Assembly: GCF_000379525.1 (NCBI RefSeq)
Contig: NZ_KB902463.1
Location: 47,921 to 95,032, forward strand
DNA: 47,112 nt
From: Lamprocystis purpurea DSM 4197
Lineage (GTDB): Bacteria > Pseudomonadota > Gammaproteobacteria > Chromatiales > Chromatiaceae
Reading direction: 5' to 3'
Shown: positions 25,801 to 33,022 of the stretch, one piece after another
How the letters are laid out: each line of letters opens with the position of its first letter
Position numbering within the stretch: position 1 is the first letter of the stretch
Translations under genes and position numbers: made by a program
The notes under the pieces: model-generated
The model's database searches: none
Seen by the model: the letters and a program-made list of their open reading frames with translations, nothing else
What the model was told of the DNA's origin: nothing

Positions 25801-28800
25801 GCGAGTCGGACGCCAGCGCCATGTGGGGGCGGTCACCGAGGATGCGCCCCACCAGTTTGGTCAGCACGCCGTGGGGACCGACCTCAACGAAGAGCCGGGC
25901 GCCATCCTCGTACATCGCGCCGATCTGATCGACGAAATTGACCGGACTGACCAGGTGCCGCGACAGCAGTGCGAGCACCTCTGCCGGCTGCTGGGGATAG
26001 CGGGCGGCGGTCACGTTGGAGTACACAGGCAGCGCGGGCGGGTGCATCTGCACGCGTGCGAGTTCGGCGGACAGCCGCTCGCTGGCCGGTGCCACACAAG
26101 GGGAATGGAAGCCACAGGCCACCGGTATCCGCCGCACCGACAGGTCCGCCCGCTCCAGCACATCAATTGCCGCGGTGACTCCCGCGGAGGTGCCCGCAAT
26201 GACCGTGAGGTCCGGCGCGTTGCGGTTGGCGACCCGGACCTCGGAGTTGCCCTCGAGCAGGGCCGCCACTGTGTCGGCGCCGGCGGAGACCGATGCCATG
26301 GTGCCGAGGTCCTCGCCCGCTGCCTCGACGATACAGCGGCCGCGCAGCTCCGACAGCCGCAGCAGGGTCGGCCGGTCGATCACGCCGGCCCGGTGCAGGG
26401 CGACATACTCGCCGTAGCTGTGGCCCGCCACCATCGCCGGCGCGAGCCCGAACGACTCCAGAAGCCCCAGCATCGCGAGACTGGCCGCACCGATCGCCGG
26501 CTGGGCGATCTCGGTGCGGGTCAGCTCCGCGCGCTGCGCCTCGGCGTCGGCGTCCGTGAAGGCGTGGGGCGGAAAGACCCGATCAGTGAGCCTCCCATCC
26601 AGCACATCGGCCAGCACGGCGTCGGCCTCGGCGAAGGTAGCGCGCACCTGTGCGAAATAGAGGGCCAGATCCCGCAGCATGCTCGGATACTGAGAGCCCT
26701 GGCCCGGGAACAGGAAGGCAATCGGGGCATCGCCGAGGGACTCGCCGGCGCCGAAGAACACCCCGCGGGGATCGATCATCTGCACTGCGGCCCCCGCCGG
26801 GACGCCTTGATCGCTACCCAGCCAGCGCGCGGCAGTCGCAAGGCGCTCGCGCAGCTCGGTGCCCCCCCCGGCGACGATCGCGAGACGGGCCGGGGCGCGG
26901 GGGTCGAAGCGTTCCACCAGGCTGAGGCCGAGATCGGCCAGGGACAGGCCGGCGGCCTCGGGCAGTTGGGCGGCGATCACCTCGACGGCACGTGCCAGCT
27001 CGGACCGGGAGCCGGCGCTGAGCACCAAGAGTTCGACGGGCCAGTGCGCCCGCAGCGATTCGATATCCGCGGCGGCGAAGGCGCCGCGATACTCCTCGAG
27101 CACCGCATGGAAGTTGGTGCCGCCGAAACCGAATGCGCTGACACCGGCACGCCGCGGCTGGCCGTCGGGGCGTGCGATCCAGGGTCGGCTCTCACCGAGC
27201 ACGTAGAAGGGACTGTCGGCCGCGGCCAGGACCGGATTCGGACGCTCCACATTGAGCGTCGACGGCAGCACCTGATGACGCAATGCCAGCGCCATCTTGA
27301 TCAGGCCGGCCGTACCGGCAGCGGCCTTGGTGTGGCCGATCATCGACTTGACCGAGCCCAGGCCGCACGACTTCGCGGTCGCCCGGGCCTCGGAGAAGAC
27401 CTCGGACAGGGTCTCGACCTCCGCCTGATCCCCCGCCGAGGTCCCGGTGCCGTGCGCCTCGATCAGACCGACGCTCGCCGGGTCGATCCCCGATCTGCCG
27501 TAGGCTCGCCGCAGCGCCAGCGCCTGGCCCTGCGGCCGGGGCGCGGTGAGGCTCTTGTCACGACCGTCGCTGGAGCCCGCCGTCCCCTGGATCAGGGCAT
27601 GGATCCGGGCCCCCTCCCGCTCGGCGTCTGCCAACCGCCGCAGCACGACGACGGAGACGCCCTCGCTGATCGCGATGCCGTCGGCATCGGCATCGAATGT
27701 CCGGCAGCGTCCGCGCGGAGAAAGGGCGCGGGTCTTCGAGAACGCCAGGAAATCGAAAGGGTTCTGGAATGAGTCCGCACCACCGACGATGACCATGTCG
27801 CTGCTGCCGGTCTCAAGCTCGCGCACGGCGAGGGTCACGGCGGCGAGGGACGACCCGCAGGCGGCATCGACCGTGAAGTTGACGCCGCCGAGGTCGAAGC
27901 GGTTGGCGACCCGCCCGGCGGTGATGTTGAGCAGGACCCCGGGGAAGGAATCCTCGGTCCATTCCGGCAACTGCTCCAGTATCCAATCCGGGACCTCGCC
28001 GATCAGCGACGGCAGCGACGAGCGCACCGCGTAACGCTGACCCAGGGCCCCGGTGCCGCCGCCGACACCGATGATCACCGATGTGCGTTGGCGAAGCTGC
28101 GCATCGGCGATGACACCGTTCGGGTAGCCCGCATCTTCGAGGGCCGCCCGCACCGTTTCGAGGACCAGCAGGTGCAGCGGCTCGATGGACCGCAATGAGT
28201 TGGGGGGAATGCCGTAGCGCAGGGGATCGAAGGGGTAGTCTTCGATGAAGCCGCCCCACTTCGAGTAGACCTTGTCGCGGGCGCCGGGGTCCGGGTCGTA
28301 ATAGCGCTGCCAGTCCCAGCGGTCCTCCGGGACCTCCTGGATTGCATCGACGCCGTCGAGGATGTTCTCCCAATAGCTGCCGAGATCCGGCGCCTTCGGC
28401 AGGATGCAGCCCATACCGACGATGGCGATCCGGGCCGGGCTCGGCACCACCTGGGGCAGCCCGTCCTGCAGCCCGCCGAGGGCCTCCAGATAGCGCGTAC
28501 CGCCCTCGCACAGGTCCTCGTGCAGCTCGGTGATCGTCGTGACCCGGTCGCGGATCCCGGCGATCTGCCCGATCATGTAGAGGCCCTCGGCGCGTTGGTA
28601 GTCGGTGTCCACCGGGCTGAGCCTGGCGGCACCGGCTACCTTACCGTAATCCGGGTTGCGGACGACACCCTTGGAGGCGATGCGCAGGCGCCCGACGTTG
28701 AATTCCTCGAGCCGGTCGCGGACCTCCTCCGGCGCCGCACCCGCGGCGGCGAGGCGCTCCTTCTCCTGGCTAAACGCCGCGGCGAACGACGTCTCGGCGC

Positions 28801-30586
28801 ATCGAGTCACGTGACCGGGGCCGGATTCGAGCTCGATCGTGCTGTGGCACTCGCGCATGACCGACTGGAAGTCCGGGACCACGGCCCCGGTCTCGACCGC
28901 CTCACGGGTGAAGATGTAGGCGCTGCCGATCAGCACGCCGATTCGGCAGCCACGCTCGGCGAGACCGGCCGCCAACACCGACACCATCGCCGCCGAGCGC
29001 GCATCGTGTATACCTCCGGCAAACAGCACATGGCAGCGGTTGGCCTCCGATGGCGGGAGCGCATCCAGCAGCACCGCGATCATCTCCTCCCACAGCACGA
29101 AGCTCGAACGGGGGCCCACATGTCCCCCGCATTCGCGCCCCTCGAAGATGAACCGCCGCGCGCCGGCGTCCAGGAACAGACGCAGCAGCCCCGGAGAGGG
29201 GACATGCAGGTAAGTCGGGATCCCCTCCGCCTCCAGTGCCATGGCCTGCTCTGGCCGGCCGCCGGCGATGAGGGCGAAGTCCGGCCGCGCACGGCGAATC
29301 AGGGCAACCTGTTCCTCCCGCAGGTCCTGCTGGACGAACCCGAGGATACCGACGCCCCATGGACGACCGGCGACCGCGTCGCGCGTCGCATTCAGCAACG
29401 GCTCGGCCTCGGCCGCGCGCATCAGTGCCAACGCCAGGAACGGCAACCCACCCCCTTCGGCCACCCGCGCCGCGAAGTCCGGCCGGTCACTCACCCGTGT
29501 CATCGGGCCTTGCACGATGGGGTATCGTGTACGATGGGATTGGGCAAGGGGTGAGCCCGCTGCCAATGGCCGCAGGCGCACAGCGGCATCGACATGGTGC
29601 ACGAGTGCCTGGATCAGCGCCTCCGTGACGCCATACACAGTTCGATACTTGGTTGCCAGGCGCGCCGCGAAACACGCATCCTGACCGATTGGCCAGACGC
29701 TACGCGCAGGGGTATAGGGATCGACCGCGGCGCGCTGCGCCGCCCGCCACGCTCGGCGGGCAACCGCAGGATCTTCGGCGACGCAGAGTTCGGCCGCCGT
29801 CGCGATCAGCTGCTGCGTTTCCTCATGGCCACGACGCTGAACGAAACGAAACCCCTCGCCGCCCAGGTTGACGCAGAAGGTCTCGGAGCCGTCCATGCGC
29901 TGGAGCATTTGCCGAGCCGGCTCAGGCAGCACGGACTCCCGGACCAGCGCGAGCTCGTGATCGAGGACCACCCCGGCGGCACCGGCCGCATAGGCCGCGC
30001 CGACCGTGTGTAGACCGATTCCACCCTGAACATGAACCGGCAACGGCGAGGCCGCCGCCAGCCGCTGAAGGAGGATGAAGGCAGTCTCGCTGCCGACGCG
30101 ACCGCCCGCCTCGTTCCCCTTGGCGATCAGCCCGTCGATGCCGACCGCGGCACCGAGTGCCGCCTCTGCGCCACAGGTTACCTCCAGGAAGATACGCAAC
30201 CCCGAGTCGGAGCCGGCACGCAACCTCTGGATCAGACCCCGCAACCGGTCATCATCGGCCATCGTCAGGATCACCAGCCCGAGACGCCCGCGCAACGTAT
30301 CGGTCATGCGGGCAAAGATCCGCTCTTGGTCACCCGCAACCTTGATCCCGATCGGACCAGGTGCAAAGCCCGCGAGCCGCTCGAGGGCAGCCCAGGTGCC
30401 GGGGTGATCCGGATCGGCGAACTCCAGATTGAGGACACCGGAGTGGCCCGCCCGGCTCGCCGCGATGGCGATGGCCGGATCCAGACAATATGCCGGCGTC
30501 AATGCGGTAATCGAGAAGGACAGGCTTCTAGCTTTCATAGCTTGGGCGTCGAGACCCGGAAGATTGTTGATCCATAACCTGACCAT
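22862..30586 (-). CDS. PUFA/secondary-lipid-type synthase: ER-like x2-KS-AT-ACP-ACP-KR
   Basis: 2574 residues. Residues 20-330 and 355-700 are two nitronate-monooxygenase/PfaD-like FMN barrels (GNEAGGRVG near 157; GRECGGHVGP near 483), probably acting as enoyl reductase in cis. Ketosynthase 718-1170 with Cys910 (DAACGSS), His1045 (HGTGT) and His1085 (GHTKAAAG). Acyltransferase 1288-1600 with Ser1390 (GHSYGEY), Arg in LRGRC and His1494 (GFHSP), fitting malonyl use. An Ala/Pro-rich linker, then two near-identical ACPs with Ser1849 and Ser1951 in the PUFA-type LGIDSIKR motif. Ketoreductase about 2270-2500 with GGARGI, Ser2458 and Tyr2471. No dehydratase. The ATG at 30586 has AGAG upstream. Known PUFA synthases keep the ER (PfaD) as a separate protein; here it is fused at the N-terminus. 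Product not predictable; a long-chain lipid is likely. Confidence 0.93.
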   Translation of the reverse strand: MVRLWINNLPGLDAQAMKARSLSFSITALTPAYCLDPAIAIAASRAGHSGVLNLEFADPDHPGTWAALERLAGFAPGPIGIKVAGDQERIFARMTDTLRGRLGLVILTMADDDRLRGLIQRLRAGSDSGLRIFLEVTCGAEAALGAAVGIDGLIAKGNEAGGRVGSETAFILLQRLAAASPLPVHVQGGIGLHTVGAAYAAGAAGVVLDHELALVRESVLPEPARQMLQRMDGSETFCVNLGGEGFRFVQRRGHEETQQLIATAAELCVAEDPAVARRAWRAAQRAAVDPYTPARSVWPIGQDACFAARLATKYRTVYGVTEALIQALVHHVDAAVRLRPLAAGSPLAQSHRTRYPIVQGPMTRVSDRPDFAARVAEGGGLPFLALALMRAAEAEPLLNATRDAVAGRPWGVGILGFVQQDLREEQVALIRRARPDFALIAGGRPEQAMALEAEGIPTYLHVPSPGLLRLFLDAGARRFIFEGRECGGHVGPRSSFVLWEEMIAVLLDALPPSEANRCHVLFAGGIHDARSAAMVSVLAAGLAERGCRIGVLIGSAYIFTREAVETGAVVPDFQSVMRECHSTIELESGPGHVTRCAETSFAAAFSQEKERLAAAGAAPEEVRDRLEEFNVGRLRIASKGVVRNPDYGKVAGAARLSPVDTDYQRAEGLYMIGQIAGIRDRVTTITELHEDLCEGGTRYLEALGGLQDGLPQVVPSPARIAIVGMGCILPKAPDLGSYWENILDGVDAIQEVPEDRWDWQRYYDPDPGARDKVYSKWGGFIEDYPFDPLRYGIPPNSLRSIEPLHLLVLETVRAALEDAGYPNGVIADAQLRQRTSVIIGVGGGTGALGQRYAVRSSLPSLIGEVPDWILEQLPEWTEDSFPGVLLNITAGRVANRFDLGGVNFTVDAACGSSLAAVTLAVRELETGSSDMVIVGGADSFQNPFDFLAFSKTRALSPRGRCRTFDADADGIAISEGVSVVVLRRLADAEREGARIHALIQGTAGSSDGRDKSLTAPRPQGQALALRRAYGRSGIDPASVGLIEAHGTGTSAGDQAEVETLSEVFSEARATAKSCGLGSVKSMIGHTKAAAGTAGLIKMALALRHQVLPSTLNVERPNPVLAAADSPFYVLGESRPWIARPDGQPRRAGVSAFGFGGTNFHAVLEEYRGAFAAADIESLRAHWPVELLVLSAGSRSELARAVEVIAAQLPEAAGLSLADLGLSLVERFDPRAPARLAIVAGGGTELRERLATAARWLGSDQGVPAGAAVQMIDPRGVFFGAGESLGDAPIAFLFPGQGSQYPSMLRDLALYFAQVRATFAEADAVLADVLDGRLTDRVFPPHAFTDADAEAQRAELTRTEIAQPAIGAASLAMLGLLESFGLAPAMVAGHSYGEYVALHRAGVIDRPTLLRLSELRGRCIVEAAGEDLGTMASVSAGADTVAALLEGNSEVRVANRNAPDLTVIAGTSAGVTAAIDVLERADLSVRRIPVACGFHSPCVAPASERLSAELARVQMHPPALPVYSNVTAARYPQQPAEVLALLSRHLVSPVNFVDQIGAMYEDGARLFVEVGPHGVLTKLVGRILGDRPHMALASDSPQRSGLVQLMHLLGQLAAAGVDLSLARLFANRNAKSIDINRLAEAAQGPAPSPSTWLVNGGYVRPRAEPRVSKRQPPPATLAAPVAATSAPEQPAVAPPAAPAPAAPPPVAAAGLPASSDQVMAQYLRLNNQFLETQTRVMLTYLQGRGHRAAAAPGATLSLEHPGVLASAAVATPAPQTPAVFADQAPGGQAPASTVAPASPPAPAEPPQPSSGLDEGALRTVLLELVGERTGYPPEMLDLDLNIEADLGIDSIKRTEILGAFRKRLFPDGGDATVRGVVEQAAQERTLRGIIDRFATLAGAATAPPAQPAQPSGALDAEALRTALLELVGERTGYPPEMLDLDLNVEADLGIDSIKRTEILGAFRKRLFPDGGDATVRAVVEQAVHERTLRGIIDRFATLGGAVQAPAAASSPAPGLLGGTAAVPAQAGPRTALPELPRFLIEPAPLPHSSVPFVCDRGAIYLVTDDEEGVAQRLVDRLREHGAEPILLRHGPAGAAGDGVRCLDLTDSHAVQGLRESLPAAAALAGIFHCLPLRPAPAFDELTLAQWLQTVRIGTKSLFNLAMVFDPELGGDRGCVVVAAVRLGGDLGIGNPGAGLRVDHAGPGGLLKTLVKEWPSAHCRCVDFGETATPVEIAERLLVEAVPDGGPVEIGYQAGRRLCFPARYAPLGGGTPQILLDAGSVILITGGARGITAEIAQELARLYRPKLILCGSSPLPDSEADDIRGITDARELKARLAERLRRSGAAVQLARIESEFRRIQKAREIRASLDACRAAGAEVEYRSVDVRDEAAFGGLIDALYERFGRIDGVVHGAGIVEDKRIGDKTGESFDRVVDTKVASGFVLSRRLRPETLAFLAFFTSVAGRFGNRGQSDYGAANEILSKLALELDRRWPSRVVALSWGPWDKTGMVSPEIKQQFARLGVVAVPPQLGREGFDRELRFGSKGDAEVVWGDGPWRDEAAVHTAACDPTPSETAAH
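24600..25152 (-). repeat. Tandem duplication encoding two ACPs, 306-bp period
   Basis: The two ACP-coding stretches (24600-24845 and 24904-25152) are nearly identical at nucleotide level. The serine-to-serine spacing is 102 codons, which gives the 306-base period. This points to recent duplication or gene conversion inside the synthase gene. Confidence 0.9.
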
Positions 30587-30780
30587 GCTTGGTCTCTTTC
30601 GATACCAACCATTCAGGGCTTCCGCTGAAACCCATGTGGCGCGTAAGCGCTACGGGATCAACCGTGGTTGTTAGGTGCCGGGGACGAACCGCCAGAGAGG
30701 AAACTGGCCATCGGCTCAGGGTGACTGCCTCACGACCGAGCCGACGTCCCCGCGCCACTGACGGTCGCTCTGTGTTCAGG
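30587..30780. promoter_or_regulatory. Leader between sulfotransferase and synthase genes
   Basis: 194 bases separate the sulfotransferase stop from the synthase ATG, much longer than the other gaps in the cluster. A GAAAGAGACC ribosome-site region lies just before the ATG. I see no convincing -35/-10 pair, so whether a second promoter lies here is open. Confidence 0.3.
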
Positions 30781-31398
30781 TTAGGCCAAAGACGCCGCCC
30801 GTTGCCGGTACAGGATCGGTTCCACCGCGCTGGCCATCGCTTGCAGGTCCATGCCTCCCCCCAGAAATTCGTCCAGCCGACCAGCGATGGTCAGTGTATC
30901 TTTCATCACATCATCGTAGCGGACATTGAGCACCGAGAAGCGCTCTTGCCGGCTCAGCCAGTCGTCAATCGCTCGCAGGTGCGCCTCGAATAGCGGGATC
31001 ATCTCCTCTGGGGGCGCCGAGCTATCGGGGGCCGTCCCCCGCCGCTCCATCATCACATTCTGAGAAGCCAATACCTCCCGCAGATCACGTCGCATGAATA
31101 CGACACGATACTCGTAGCCAGCCGGCAGTTCCCGCAGGAGCAGATAGATGATTTTGACGACTGCCCCCCGGGCGCCGGACAGCCAGCCGGAGTCTTCCTT
31201 GAGATGCTTGACAGCTTCGAGCTCGTAATAACCGTTGGGGTTGTCCGAGTCTCTCTCCCGAATATTGTCGATGAGGACAGGCAAGCCACCCGCCTCGAGC
31301 ATTCGCATCATCATCGAGGTGCCGGAACGCGGAAGGCCTGATACGACGGTGATGAAGTCACGACGTCCTTGCCCTTGAATCGTGTGGAACTTATTCAC
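30781..31398 (-). CDS. Sulfotransferase-family P-loop protein
   Basis: 205 residues, short for the family. The N-terminus has the PAPS 5'-phosphosulfate loop, SGLPRSGTSMM, followed by a later RRDLREVLASQ segment that fits the 3'-phosphate-binding region. No signal peptide. The start is GTG at 31398, with GGAG about ten bases upstream. It is the first gene of the minus-strand lipid cluster. Members transfer sulfate from PAPS to hydroxyls; in this place the expected acceptor is the hydroxyl of the lipid product or of a head group. Many bacterial proteins in this fold family are uncharacterised, and a kinase-like role cannot be excluded. Confidence 0.8.
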   Translation of the reverse strand: MNKFHTIQGQGRRDFITVVSGLPRSGTSMMMRMLEAGGLPVLIDNIRERDSDNPNGYYELEAVKHLKEDSGWLSGARGAVVKIIYLLLRELPAGYEYRVVFMRRDLREVLASQNVMMERRGTAPDSSAPPEEMIPLFEAHLRAIDDWLSRQERFSVLNVRYDDVMKDTLTIAGRLDEFLGGGMDLQAMASAVEPILYRQRAASLA

Positions 31399-31774
31399 TG
31401 AATCGGGTCTCCGACAACGCCACGGACCCGCCCCCTAAGCAGCAACCGACTATTCAAGGAAGAAATAGGGATAGGAAAACCAGACGCACGATCACTTTAA
31501 AACGCCCGCCCCAACCCTTGGCTAGAGTTTATCATTGATGAGCGGCGGGCGGCAAGCGCCTCATGCGGGCGGCAGCCCTGAAACATGGCCGCGCGACCGC
31601 AGTCACGGTCGATGCACGGGGCGCGCGCCTGACCAAGGCGACCCCATCGCCTTCATCCGCGCCTCCTGCGCCGCCCTCCGGCTCGACCCCGCGCGGATGC
31701 GAAGACATGGACAAGAACACCCCACACGGATAAGATGGACAACTCGCTGCAACTTGTGTGGCGCCCCAGTCCCA
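31399..31774. other. Gap between sulfotransferase gene and tRNA
   Basis: 376 bases. It must contain the promoter of the minus-strand cluster and that of the tRNA. It begins AT-rich (31440-31500) and then becomes GC-rich. I see no supported gene; a frame through 31535-31933 runs across the tRNA and is rejected. Confidence 0.4.
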
Positions 31775-31864
<90 letters not shown>

Positions 31865-31942
31865 ATCAAAGATCTTAAGCCGCCGCCGTCGCAGGATCGC
31901 CTGACCCCTCGCATCGCCCGCGGCGTCAGGTAGGCACCGAGC

Positions 31943-32032
31943 CGCGCCGGCGCCAGGACACTCAAACACCTCGTCCAGATGAATCGCGTGGTCGTCGTAA
32001 TGGGCCTTCAGTGTCCACGCAGTTCCGATCAA
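31943..32032 (-). pseudogene. Antitoxin-like (DUF2281/AF2212-type) N-terminal remnant
   Basis: On the minus strand the first 30 residues resemble small proteins that start TLKAHYD...LDEPFEL (here WTLKAHYDDHAIHLDEVFEC). The similarity stops abruptly and the frame then runs into the tRNA gene, so it looks like a 5' fragment of a small antitoxin-like gene left next to the tRNA. Confidence 0.45.
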
Positions 32033-32050
32033 TCAGGATGCATGTGAACC

Positions 32051-32305
32051 ATGACCGGCGAACAACCGAAGAATCCATTACACGGGGTTAGCCTGGAACG
32101 TGTTGTCCTGACGCTTGTCGATTATTACGGCTGGGATGGGCTCGCTGACAAGATCAGCATCAATTGTTTCAAAAACGAGCCGTCGGTGAAATCCAGTTTG
32201 AAATTCCTGCGCAGAACCCCCTGGGCTCGTGCGCAAGTGGAGAATTTGTATATTTCCACATTGCCGCGTCTGCTTCGACAATCATCATCGGGACGAGTTC
32301 GCTGA
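32051..32305 (+). CDS. VF530-family (DUF2132) small protein
   Basis: 84 residues. The pattern [39 protein letters not shown], EnlY is the hallmark of the VF530/DUF2132 family, a small helical fold suggested to bind nucleic acids. Family members are about 70 residues; here a 15-residue Ser/Arg-rich tail extends past the conserved end, possibly through a change downstream. It stands alone behind the tRNA. Confidence 0.85.
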   Translation: MTGEQPKNPLHGVSLERVVLTLVDYYGWDGLADKISINCFKNEPSVKSSLKFLRRTPWARAQVENLYISTLPRLLRQSSSGRVR

Positions 32306-33022
32306 TAAGTCAGACATGCCCATTAGGGGACACCTTTGCTGTCTCGGACGTTGTCGTTGTCGTTGTCGTAATCGCGTTGTTGATCCCGCGAGGATGCGCT
32401 GGCCCCGTGCGTGACGACCGAAGCCTTTCAAACTCTTAGCAGCCTGGTACGCCCAGGCGGCCTCGATCATCGTCCCGACCAATGCCGAAGCCTCGCACAC
32501 CGGTGGTCGAGGCTTCCTGGGCCATGTAAATACGATATCGACCGACTAAAGCTTCGACTTCCGGCTATCTTGTGGCCGGAAAAATAATCAAAGCCGGTGC
32601 CCGGTCGCAGCGGCGCGCACGGACCTGATCGTCCATCTGGGAACCAGCGCACGCTGTCCCGGCCGCAGCGAACGGCGGCGACTGTTCAACCGGGTCTGTT
32701 CGATGGCCTCAATGCGATACCACAAAAAAAACCTGGAAACGATGCGAACGGTCGAATGACTGGCATCCGCGGCAGTCAACTGACCCCATGTATTCTTAGC
32801 TTTCACGAAGGATGGTCTCCGAAAAGCGATTGCCCTGTGGTGCGCCGAGGGTGCGAGCCCGGTACAGGACCGGGCTGCGCCCCGCGGCCGTTGGTGTCTT
32901 CCTCACAGACCGTCGTGTTGGGGCGGGTTTGAAACCCGCCCCTACCTCCGGTTATCACGTATGCCGGCGATAATGCGGGTAGGATAATCCGTATCAAGCT
33001 TCTCGGATATAGGTGAGATTCC
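32306..33022. other. Decayed gap with possible transposase fragment
   Basis: 717 bases without a supported gene. On the minus strand, about 32330-32490 contains VGTMIEAAWAYQAAK, which recalls the VEAAWxYR..AK region of IS110-type transposases, but the similarity is short and no ends are seen. A 23-base palindrome lies at 32920-32942. The rest appears to be worn-out sequence. Confidence 0.35.
32920..32942. repeat. Perfect palindrome, GGGGCGGGTTT type
   Basis: GGGGCGGGTTT and AAACCCGCCCC flank one central G. The following bases CTACCTCCGGTTATC match 37137-37151 (CTACATCCGGATATC), which also follows a weaker copy of the palindrome at 37113-37134. So this is a dispersed repeat with two copies here. 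Confidence 0.8.

Noticed and set aside
23939-27772. 1277-codon plus-strand open frame
   Set aside because: Antisense of the synthase gene, whose protein has complete KS, AT and ACP motifs; long antisense frames are expected at this GC content.
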